Source: Verrucomicrobiota bacterium
GTDB taxonomy: Bacteria > Verrucomicrobiota > Verrucomicrobiia > Palsa-1439
Assembly: GCA_016871575.1 (NCBI GenBank)
Contig: VHCW01000028.1
Span: 1 to 49,758 of the forward strand
Length of the DNA: 49,758 nucleotides
Direction of reading: 5' to 3'
How positions within the stretch are numbered: position 1 is the first letter of the stretch; each line of letters begins with the position of its first letter. The notes beneath the pieces are model-generated. The model saw only the letters and a program-made list of their open reading frames with translations. It did no database searches and was not told the DNA's origin. Shown one piece after another: positions 34,202-41,170 of this stretch. Made by a program: the position numbers and the translations under genes.

Positions 34202-35396
34202 TTTCGCGCTCGATCTTCGTCGCCAATTTAGCAGGCGTGTTTGTTCGCCGGCGAGTCTTCGGCGCGAATGGCGTGAACTGCCACAAGCAGCGCAACGCCG
34301 GGAATGCTTGGGTTTCAAGAAGCTCCGGCGCGTGCTACCGGAGACGTGGCGCATCGTGCAGTTGGGAGGGTTGCCCATCTTGGTAGCGATACTGATCATG
34401 CTGGCATTCATGAGTTCCAGCCCGCCGAAAGACGACAAGTTCATCTTCTTTTCAACGCTTTATGCCTTTTGGCTTGGGTTGTTTGGAAGTTGCCAGACGC
34501 TCAATGGTGAAGCGGCCGGTGGAGAATGGAGCTATTGGGTACTCGGCAACCGCTTGAACTTCCGCAGGCACTTGTTGGCTGTTGCATCGGTCAGTCTGGC
34601 CATTTCCTGTCTTCAGGTCGCCTTGTTTGCCGCGACAGTGCTCGCGTTGGACCGGCTAGTGATGCTTGACACTCTGGTTGCGGTTTTTGCCCAAGGCGAC
34701 TTCCAACTGCGTATTCCCGACAGCCAAGGCGCGACCGGCATGCTCTCAGCACAAAGCCAATGGGGGCTTGCCGTTTTCATCTTTGTCACTGCTCTCCTAG
34801 CCGCGGCCACAAGCGGCGTATGCTTGGGAACGATGTTTAGCGCGTCGTTTAAGGAACAAGCTAGTTCCGTGCGTGCCGCGGTCGCTGTCATTGTGCTCCA
34901 AGCGGTAATCTCAGCGACCGTATTGGGGAGAGAGAGCCGATTCCCGTTGCTGGCGGTTTGGTGGAAAGTAACGCCGCGCTCAGCATTCTTCGATGACGTG
35001 CGGCATGGTGGCGATCCGCTGCCAGCACTCGGGTTGCACAAGGGCGAAGCCTTCTTAGAAGACCTTTCTCTGCTCATGCCACAACGGTACTTTCATAACC
35101 TAGGGCGAATACTTAGCAGCAACACATCACACGTTGATCGGCCCGGCGAGCGCGGGAAATTTGCCCTGAATCGCGCTTTCGAGGCCAACCCCAAACTATG
35201 GTCACAAATTCAGCAATGGAGAACACCAGATCCAGAACAGCGACCTACGAACAAACAGTTCCGGCACTTTTTCCGGTTCTTGTTTTGGCGATTGATGCTG
35301 CCGGAGATCGCCGCCTTGGTTGTCCTCAACACCATCTACCTCGTTATTGCCTGCCAGAGAATCCAGAAGGGAGAACATTACCATGTACTTCGCTAA
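34194..35396 (+). CDS. ABC transporter permease-like membrane protein
   Basis: The ATG at 34194 overlaps the ATPase stop, and 400 residues follow. After a basic cytoplasmic N-terminus (about 1-50) six hydrophobic segments can be seen: LGGLPILVAILIMLAFM, FFSTLYAFWLGLFG, VASVSLAISCLQVALFAATV, LAVFIFVTALLAAATSGVCL, AAVAVIVLQAVISATVLG and LPEIAALVVLNTIYLVIAC. A large polar region (about 290-370) lies between TM5 and TM6. This ABC-2-like plan suggests export or release of an unknown substrate. It overlaps the following secreted-protein gene by 14 nt. Confidence 0.78.
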   Translation: MNSFALDLRRQFSRRVCSPASLRREWRELPQAAQRRECLGFKKLRRVLPETWRIVQLGGLPILVAILIMLAFMSSSPPKDDKFIFFSTLYAFWLGLFGSCQTLNGEAAGGEWSYWVLGNRLNFRRHLLAVASVSLAISCLQVALFAATVLALDRLVMLDTLVAVFAQGDFQLRIPDSQGATGMLSAQSQWGLAVFIFVTALLAAATSGVCLGTMFSASFKEQASSVRAAVAVIVLQAVISATVLGRESRFPLLAVWWKVTPRSAFFDDVRHGGDPLPALGLHKGEAFLEDLSLLMPQRYFHNLGRILSSNTSHVDRPGERGKFALNRAFEANPKLWSQIQQWRTPDPEQRPTNKQFRHFFRFLFWRLMLPEIAALVVLNTIYLVIACQRIQKGEHYHVLR

Positions 35397-36648
35397 GCCA
35401 TCGTGGGCCTTCATAACTTTGCTGCTAGTATCCGCGTTGCTAGTCAGCGCTGCCGCCTCAGCTCACCAAAATCGTGGTGTCCGCTTTCAGAGTAAGGTTG
35501 AGGACGTGTCAAAGACAATGCTTCTGTGGCAGCCGAACGTTAAATACGAAAGCACACTAACACTTTCATTTGAGGCAAATAACGTCGAAATCCTCGGCGA
35601 TGCGTCTGGAAAACCAATTTCAGGAGTCGGCAGCAGGCCTCTCTTTTACTCGGGCAAATTGAAGTACACCACCGATATGCATCGAGGAAACCGAGATCAG
35701 GGTAGCGCAATCCGCCGCTATGAAGTTGCCGAAATGAGTAAGGTCGTAGGTGACACGTACGTCACTATCAGCGGATTTCCTCTGCGTGAACGATTGTGGC
35801 ACATCTTCAGGAAATACGCGGGAGAAGGCAGCGATTATGACATGGTACAAAGTCGAATCACGAAGGATTTCATAGTAGTTCGCCCGAAGAAGAATGAATT
35901 TGCCAAGATGGTCGACGAGGTTGCACCGATGTTTGAAACCATTCCCAAACTTAAGGGGCAGACCTTCATTCTCAGTTGGAGCTCCGACACGCAAGCACGC
36001 AACGCAGCTCTGAAAGTCGCAATGGCTGATTCAAATTACGAACCGTCTCAAACCGAACAACCACCCGAAATTGTCAGCGATGTCATTAGGCGAGAAGCCA
36101 GCCTGCTCTATAACGCAGCGCTGGGAGACCGAGACCGGAAAGCCGGAGACACTTGGGTAATGGACGGAACTGTTCTCGGCGGACTGATCTATCCAACACT
36201 GAAAAGCGCTTTCACCGGTCAGGCCGTTGTGCGGGCCGAGGAATTCAAGCAAGCGACACCGCCTTTGGATCGCTACCCCAACAGCGGAACAACGGCTTCC
36301 CCAGATTCATTCGCACACAAGCCATTCAACGGCATTCGCGTTGTGTTCACACCGTCTGGACCAATCGAGGGGCAACGAATCATCTCAAAGCTGCGCTACC
36401 GGACTGAGACTGCTGACGGTGGACAGCGTGAAATCGGTATAGATTTCGGTGATCCATCCAAAGTGGTCGGTGACATGTATGTGGACACAGACCGGCAGAT
36501 GATCCGTCACGCCTATCTGAAGGTAACCGATGCTGAATACACCGGCAGCATTCCGAAATTCGGCAGCGTCACAGTGAACGCAAGGGTCAAAGGCGGCATT
36601 GTGCTGCTGCTGCAATACGACTGCGTTCCGGTCAGCTACCAACCATAG
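35383..36648 (+). CDS. Secreted protein of unknown family, paralogue of the 31784 gene product
   Basis: The ATG at 35383 is preceded by AGAAGGGAGAA and gives a signal peptide (FITLLLVSALLVSAAASA). The 421-residue protein shares with the 31784 product an E-x3-L-x-NAAL core (IRREASLLYNAALGDR), KAGDTWVMDGTVLGGLIYP, TLKSAFTGQAVV and MYVDTDRQMIRHAYL. The N-terminal halves differ (here RGVRFQSKVEDVSKTMLLWQ), so they may be a fold shared in the C-terminal domain with different partners. It lies directly after the permease gene, in the same operon. Function is unknown. Confidence 0.72.
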   Translation: MYFAKPSWAFITLLLVSALLVSAAASAHQNRGVRFQSKVEDVSKTMLLWQPNVKYESTLTLSFEANNVEILGDASGKPISGVGSRPLFYSGKLKYTTDMHRGNRDQGSAIRRYEVAEMSKVVGDTYVTISGFPLRERLWHIFRKYAGEGSDYDMVQSRITKDFIVVRPKKNEFAKMVDEVAPMFETIPKLKGQTFILSWSSDTQARNAALKVAMADSNYEPSQTEQPPEIVSDVIRREASLLYNAALGDRDRKAGDTWVMDGTVLGGLIYPTLKSAFTGQAVVRAEEFKQATPPLDRYPNSGTTASPDSFAHKPFNGIRVVFTPSGPIEGQRIISKLRYRTETADGGQREIGIDFGDPSKVVGDMYVDTDRQMIRHAYLKVTDAEYTGSIPKFGSVTVNARVKGGIVLLLQYDCVPVSYQP

Positions 36649-36657
36649 GGCACTAGC

Positions 36658-37089
36658 GTGAGACTTCTATACTCGTTTTCAGTCTGCACCTGCATGCTTT
36701 GCTTGGCATGCAAGACGGTGTCAGTTTCTAATAAAGATCCGGTGACGACTGCTTCAATCTGTCAGTCTCAAGAGCAAGACTCACCGAGGAACAATCTCGC
36801 ACTCCCAATAGGAAGGTATGCCGACGAAAGCGGCGGACGGGTTCTTTTTGTTACCCGAGAGGATAATGCTAAGTATCGGCTGGAAATTCGTGCGAAAGAC
36901 ACGTCTGACCGGTTTGTTAATCTCGCTGCCATTCCGCAGGTTGTAGGCACGCAGATTTTGCAGATGGAAGGTGTGAATGACATTACCGGTAACAAAGAGA
37001 CCCTACGGGTCACACTCGAGAGTAACCAGTTGCAGGTTGAACGGCTAGGCGTTCCTTTTCTTGAAGTAATTCTTTTTAAGAAACAGTAG
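36658..37089 (+). CDS. Small lipoprotein of unknown function (GTG start)
   Basis: The frame opens with GTG at 36658, 9 nt after the previous stop. It encodes 143 residues with a lipobox LACK (Cys 18) after a short hydrophobic stretch. The mature part is beta-rich and polar (GGRVLFVTREDNAKYRLEIR, RVTLESNQLQVERLGVPFLE). It is the last gene of the six-gene unit, and 102 nt follow before the hydrolase gene. I know no family. Confidence 0.65.
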   Translation: MRLLYSFSVCTCMLCLACKTVSVSNKDPVTTASICQSQEQDSPRNNLALPIGRYADESGGRVLFVTREDNAKYRLEIRAKDTSDRFVNLAAIPQVVGTQILQMEGVNDITGNKETLRVTLESNQLQVERLGVPFLEVILFKKQ

Positions 37090-37179
37090 TTATTCATGCT
37101 TTCTTAAATTCCTCCTTCTATTCTGGCATTATTATTAGTCGGTGTTGGCATCATGTTCTGCATTTCCAAAACAATCCAA

Positions 37180-37186
37180 AGGAGGT
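37180..37186 (+). promoter_or_regulatory. Strong Shine-Dalgarno AGGAGGT
   Basis: It lies 5 nt before the ATG at 37192 and decides the start of the alpha/beta hydrolase gene. Confidence 0.75.
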
Positions 37187-37191
37187 AAATC

Positions 37192-38139
37192 ATGAAGCAA
37201 TCCACACGGCGCATTAAACCCATATTCTTTACATGTCTGACAGTCCTGTTTCTCGGTATCGCTCTGTTCAAAGACTGGTACAAAACTCCCTTGCTCGTTG
37301 TTAGGGTGTTATTCAGTAATGACGTTCGGTTTTCAACAACATGGTTAGAGCGAAAGCTGACAACCCGCACGCAAATCGGTTGGACAAAGCTACGCGCCCA
37401 ACCATTCGACGCGACAGCCAATGACGGGACCTTGCTGAAGTGCTTATTCGTTACCAACAGCCTTCCGAAAGCTAGAGGAACGGTTCTGGTCTTGCATGGA
37501 CTGGGCGGCAACAAAGAAAACGAATTGTGGTTGGCGAGAGATCTTTTCAGCACTAATGGATTCAACACGATCTTCTTTGATTCTCGCGCTCATGGTGAAA
37601 GTGGCGGGCGGTTCTGTACGCTTGGTGTCAAAGAAGCACCGGACATTGGAATCATAATCAAAGCAGCCGAGAAGAAGTTTGGATCACTGGGAAACATCGG
37701 CATCTTTGGACCGTCGTTGGGATCTGCTACTACCATTCAAGCGATACCCATTACACCACGATTGAAGTGCGCAGTTATCTTTTCGCCATTCTCCAAATCA
37801 AGTGAAGTGCTAAACGACTGGAAAATGAAATGGATGAAAGAGCTACAACAGAAACGCATGAGATCCGATGACGCTGATATTGATTCTGTCGATCTTCTGG
37901 AAAAGGCTCCGCTGGTGACAATACCGATTCTTTTGGCGCATGGAGAAAAGGACACGATGATGCCAATAGAACAAGGCCGTATGGTGTTTGCGAAATTGGG
38001 ATCTGTGGACAAGCGATTTCTACCTATTCCACAAGCCGGGCATGAAGATATGTGGAATACAGACGCTCCGGTGCATGATGGAAAGACTCTGCGGGAAATA
38101 GTGGTGCAGTTCTTTGTTGATCATCTTGGCGATAGGTAA
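37192..38139 (+). CDS. Membrane-anchored alpha/beta hydrolase
   Basis: This 315-residue protein has an N-terminal hydrophobic anchor (about 10-25, FFTCLTVLFLGIALF). An alpha/beta-hydrolase domain follows: VLVLHGLGGNKEN (oxyanion region, HG motif), the nucleophile elbow FGPSLGSAT with Ser 175, the acid in LAHGEKDTMMP, and the His in AGHEDMW. It is similar in layout to the YqkD/BAAT-like serine hydrolases. Natural substrate unknown. It is the last gene of the low-GC island, followed by the CATGGGG array; it may belong functionally with the ABC-linked secreted proteins, but it has its own ribosome site and a 102-nt gap. Confidence 0.85.
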   Translation: MKQSTRRIKPIFFTCLTVLFLGIALFKDWYKTPLLVVRVLFSNDVRFSTTWLERKLTTRTQIGWTKLRAQPFDATANDGTLLKCLFVTNSLPKARGTVLVLHGLGGNKENELWLARDLFSTNGFNTIFFDSRAHGESGGRFCTLGVKEAPDIGIIIKAAEKKFGSLGNIGIFGPSLGSATTIQAIPITPRLKCAVIFSPFSKSSEVLNDWKMKWMKELQQKRMRSDDADIDSVDLLEKAPLVTIPILLAHGEKDTMMPIEQGRMVFAKLGSVDKRFLPIPQAGHEDMWNTDAPVHDGKTLREIVVQFFVDHLGDR

Positions 38140-38144
38140 AAATG

Positions 38145-38296
38145 GGGCATGGGGCGGCCATGGGGGGCCATGGGGTCAACCATGGGGGCCATGGGGTCAA
38201 GCCATGGGGTCAGGGGTCAAGCCATGGGGTCAGTCAAGCCATGGGGTCAGCTCCGTAAACTGTCAAGCCATGGGGTCAGCTCCGTAAACTGTAAAT
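38145..38296. repeat. Degenerate tandem array of CATGGGG(TCA) ending in two 29-bp units
   Basis: CATGGGG occurs nine times; six copies are the full CATGGGGTCA, starting at 38169, 38190, 38203, 38223, 38240 and 38269. Spacing is irregular (10-21 nt) at first. Then two exact 29-bp units follow (38236-38264, 38265-38293), each containing CATGGGGTCA followed by GCTCCGTAAACTGT. The sequence between the hydrolase stop and ywiC (38140-38469, 330 nt) holds this array, a palindrome, and no gene. Confidence 0.85.
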
Positions 38297-38380
38297 TCCG
38301 GCTTGCTGACAGGCAGATTCCTCGCCGAAAACTTGCGGCGCGGTCGGAGACCGGCGCCGAACAAGAGCCCGTTTTGCAAG

Positions 38381-38403
38381 GCCGCGAGCAGGCTCGCAGC
38401 TAC
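38381..38403. repeat. Palindromic repeat, second copy of the GCCGCGAGCAGGCTCGC core
   Basis: GCGAGC/GCTCGC stem (38384-38397) with AG loop, flanked by GCTAC on the right. The 17-nt core is identical to the one at 18283-18299, 20 kb away in another context. Confidence 0.75.
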
Positions 38404-38469
38404 AATCAGAGGACATTGAGTTGATGCGCGTCAATTCTTGCGTTACGCAATCGGCGTAACATCTCCGGA

Positions 38470-39177
38470 ATGAATGGAACAGATCGTCCGCCGATGCCGC
38501 GCGAACATGGCGCGTGGGGCATGTTGCTGGTGCCTTTCGCCATCGCCGTTGCCGTCAGCGGCGTGTTCGATTGGAAAATGGCGTTGCTGTTGGTGAGCAC
38601 GCTGTTGTTTTACATCGCGCGCGCCAGTTGGCTCCGGCGAAACTGGAAATGGATGACCGTGTTGTTGATCGCCAGTCTCGCGGCGGCTGCGCCGTTGTTC
38701 TTCGTCTGGAAACTGTGGTGGCTCGCGGCGTTCAGCACCGTGGCAGCCGCGTTCGCGGCCCGCCCCAACCCGCGCGGTCTCGCGATGCAAGTGGCCGCTG
38801 TCGGCGGTCTGACGTTGACCGCGCCGGCGGCGTGGTATGTGGCGACGGGTGCACTGGACGCAGCGGCATTCTGGATCTGGCTGTGGAACACGCTCTACTT
38901 TGCCGGCGGCGTGCTCTACGTCCGGTTGCGCATTGAGCGGTCGGGGCCGCGTTGGCCGGTGCTGGCGTTTTATGGCGCGGTGTTGTTGTTCGTGCTTGCG
39001 TTGGCGCTGGCGAATGTGGTTTCCTATCGCGTGCTGCTGGCGTTTGCGCCGGCGGCAACGCGAGCCGCAATCGGGGTGGGGCGACTCGCGCTGCCGTTGC
39101 GCGTGAAACGCCTTGGCTGGTCGGAAGTGGCGCACTCGCTTGTGTTCGGTGTGCTGCTGACGTTTGCATTGCGATAA
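38470..39177 (+). CDS. YwiC-like integral membrane protein
   Basis: This 235-residue protein opens PPMPREHGAWGMLLVPF, the hallmark of the YwiC-like family (PREHGAW). It has six or seven hydrophobic segments (for example ALLLVSTLLFYIARAS, VAAVGGLTLTAPAAWYVA, PVLAFYGAVLLFVLALALA). In Bacillus subtilis ywiC lies in the nitrate respiration region with fnr and nar genes; the molecular role is unknown. Here its TAA is immediately followed by the nrfH GTG, so the link to nitrite reduction recurs. A TAACAT box (38457-38462) lies 7 nt before the ATG. Confidence 0.85.
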   Translation: MNGTDRPPMPREHGAWGMLLVPFAIAVAVSGVFDWKMALLLVSTLLFYIARASWLRRNWKWMTVLLIASLAAAAPLFFVWKLWWLAAFSTVAAAFAARPNPRGLAMQVAAVGGLTLTAPAAWYVATGALDAAAFWIWLWNTLYFAGGVLYVRLRIERSGPRWPVLAFYGAVLLFVLALALANVVSYRVLLAFAPAATRAAIGVGRLALPLRVKRLGWSEVAHSLVFGVLLTFALR

Positions 39178-39621
39178 GTGAAAATACTCCTGGCAATCTT
39201 GTTCGGCACGTTGGCCGGCGCGGGCGGATATACATTCTACTACGCGCGCGGCCTGTCCTATCTTTCCGACGATCCGCGCGCGTGCGTGAACTGCCACATC
39301 ATGCGCGAACAGTTCGACGGCTGGCAGAAGGCCAGCCATCACGCGCACGCCACGTGCAACGATTGCCATGTGCCGCGCCATTTCACCGGGAAATGGGTCA
39401 CGAAGGCGGAGAACGGCTGGCATCATTCGCGCGGGTTCACGCTTCAGGATTTTCACGAGCCAATCCGCATCAAGCCGGGCAACGCCGCCGTGCTGAATGC
39501 AAATTGCCTGCATTGCCACAAGGATTTCGTGCGCGAAATCACCGCGCACCGCGTGTTGAAGGATGAAGAACTGTACTGCGTCCGTTGCCACGACAGCGTC
39601 GGGCACGGGCCGCGCCGTTGA
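39178..39621 (+). CDS. nrfH: Cytochrome c nitrite reductase small subunit
   Basis: This 147-residue NapC/NrfH-type tetrahaem protein starts with GTG directly after the ywiC stop. It has an N-terminal membrane anchor (about 3-22). The four haem sites are CVNCH (36-40, with M42 as likely axial ligand), CNDCH (60-64), CLHCH and CVRCH. It takes electrons from menaquinol and passes them to NrfA on the periplasmic side. nrfA follows after 12 nt. Confidence 0.95.
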   Translation: MKILLAILFGTLAGAGGYTFYYARGLSYLSDDPRACVNCHIMREQFDGWQKASHHAHATCNDCHVPRHFTGKWVTKAENGWHHSRGFTLQDFHEPIRIKPGNAAVLNANCLHCHKDFVREITAHRVLKDEELYCVRCHDSVGHGPRR

Positions 39622-39633
39622 GAAAGGAATGCG

Positions 39634-41112
39634 ATGATCAAGAAAATTGGATACTTGTTGTTGGCGTTGGTGGTCGCCGCCGCGACCGTTGGCGTGATGT
39701 TGTTGCGCGAGAACATCGCCACGCGAAAAGCCGAAGCCCGTCAGGTCGCGTTTCAGGTCGTGCCGCTCGACGAGACCTCGGACGACCCGGCGCAGTGGGG
39801 CAAGAATTACCCGCGCCAGTACGATTCCTACCGGCGCACCGTGGACATGGAACGCACCCGGCACGGCGGCAGCGATGCCGACCCGTTTGCCGTCGGCGAG
39901 CACGGCGTCCGGAAAACCGTCAGCAAAATCGAACAGGATCCGCGCTTGAAAACGATGTGGAACGGGTACGCTTTCGCCATTGATTTCCGCGAGGAACGCG
40001 GCCACGCCTACATGCTCCACGACCAGAAGGAAACCGACCGCGTCTTGAAACGCCCGCAGGTCGGCGCCTGCCTGCATTGCCATTCTTCGACCACCGTCGC
40101 CTACCGGAAAGCCGGCCGGGAAGCCGGCGCGCCCGGCAAACTCACCGACCCGCTCCTCGGCCCGACTGGCATGGAGCAGTTGATGAAAGGGTTCCCCATC
40201 GTCTCCGCCGAGCCATACAGCAACGCCGTCAAGCGCGTCGAGCATCCCGTCTCCTGCCTCGACTGTCACGACCCGCAAAGCCTCCAGTTGCGCATCACGC
40301 GTCCCGGCCTGATCCACGGGTTGACGGCGCTCGCCGCAAGCGCCGATCCCGTCCCGCACCTGCCATCCATTGAACGCTGGCGCAAAGGCGACCGCCGACA
40401 ACCTTATGATGCCAACCGCGATGCCTCGCGCCAGGAAATGCGTTCGCTCACCTGCGCGCAATGTCACGTGGAATACTACTGCGCGTCGAAGGCCGCGTTG
40501 TTCTTCCCGTGGGCCAAGGGCTTGAAGGCCGAACAGATGGAGGCCGTGTATGACGAATACAAGTTCCCCGACGGCACGCCGTTTGCCGACTGGAAACACG
40601 CCACGACCGGCGCGGACGTCATCAAGGTGCAGCATCCTGAATTTGAGTTGTGGAGCCAGGGCATCCACGCCCGATCCGGCGTGGCCTGCGCCGATTGTCA
40701 CATGCCGTACAAACGCGAAGGCGCCATCAAGATCAGCGATCATCACGTCCGCAGCCCGTTGTTGAACGTCTCCAAGTCCTGCCAAGTCTGCCATCATTTC
40801 AGCGAAGACGAAATCAAGGAGCGCGTACACGCCATTCAGGATCGGACCAAACAGTTGATGGACCGGGCGCTTGATGCCGTTTGCGGCCTCATTGCCGCCA
40901 TCGAACAGGCGAAGACAAACGGCGCGACCGACGACCAGCTCCGCGCGCCACGCCAGTTGCAGCGCAAAGCCCAGTACCGGGTGGATTTTGTCAACGCCGA
41001 AAACTCGATGGGGTTCCACGCCCCGCAGGAAGCCGCCCGCATCCTCGGCGAAGCCATTGACTACGCCCGGCAAGGCCAACTCGCCGTGGCAACCCTCGCG
41101 CAGAAACATTGA
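39634..41112 (+). CDS. nrfA: Ammonia-forming cytochrome c nitrite reductase, five-CXXCH type
   Basis: This 492-residue pentahaem enzyme reduces nitrite to ammonium with six electrons in the periplasm. The N-terminal segment (4-24) is a signal or anchor. Haem motifs are CLHCH (146-150), CLDCH (207-211), CAQCH (273-277, followed by VEYY with the catalytic Tyr), CADCH and CQVCH. The conserved catalytic His lies in VIKVQHPEFELW. Most NrfA bind the active-site haem through CXXCK; here that first site is CXXCH, so no dedicated lyase (NrfEFG/NrfI) would be needed. An AAAGGAA ribosome site precedes the ATG. Confidence 0.95.
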   Translation: MIKKIGYLLLALVVAAATVGVMLLRENIATRKAEARQVAFQVVPLDETSDDPAQWGKNYPRQYDSYRRTVDMERTRHGGSDADPFAVGEHGVRKTVSKIEQDPRLKTMWNGYAFAIDFREERGHAYMLHDQKETDRVLKRPQVGACLHCHSSTTVAYRKAGREAGAPGKLTDPLLGPTGMEQLMKGFPIVSAEPYSNAVKRVEHPVSCLDCHDPQSLQLRITRPGLIHGLTALAASADPVPHLPSIERWRKGDRRQPYDANRDASRQEMRSLTCAQCHVEYYCASKAALFFPWAKGLKAEQMEAVYDEYKFPDGTPFADWKHATTGADVIKVQHPEFELWSQGIHARSGVACADCHMPYKREGAIKISDHHVRSPLLNVSKSCQVCHHFSEDEIKERVHAIQDRTKQLMDRALDAVCGLIAAIEQAKTNGATDDQLRAPRQLQRKAQYRVDFVNAENSMGFHAPQEAARILGEAIDYARQGQLAVATLAQKH

Positions 41113-41170
41113 CTTTCCGCGCAATTCAGGGCAGTTAGAACAACAAGTTTTCAAGAAAGGAAAAGCCACA

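Larger units (their letters stand above)
29375..38300. other. Compositionally distinct, lower-GC island
   Basis: From just after the DJ-1 gene to the CATGGGG array, base composition and codon choice are visibly less GC-rich (many AAA, GAA, TTT and CAA codons) than the flanking gltX, zwf or nrf genes. All genes are on the plus strand and encode mostly exported proteins of unknown family. Strong Shine-Dalgarno sequences precede several of them. Tandem and inverted repeats lie at 30709-30944 and at the right edge. I saw no integrase, tRNA or direct-repeat boundary. The edges are approximate and judged by eye. Confidence 0.65.

Noticed and set aside
29625-38139. Island as a prophage or ICE
   Set aside because: No integrase, capsid, terminase, relaxase or conjugation gene can be seen; no att repeats found at the tRNA, which is 11 kb away.
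38145-38296. CATGGGG array as a CRISPR
   Set aside because: Repeats are 10 bp with irregular or no unique spacers, the 29-bp units are directly adjacent, and there are no cas genes.
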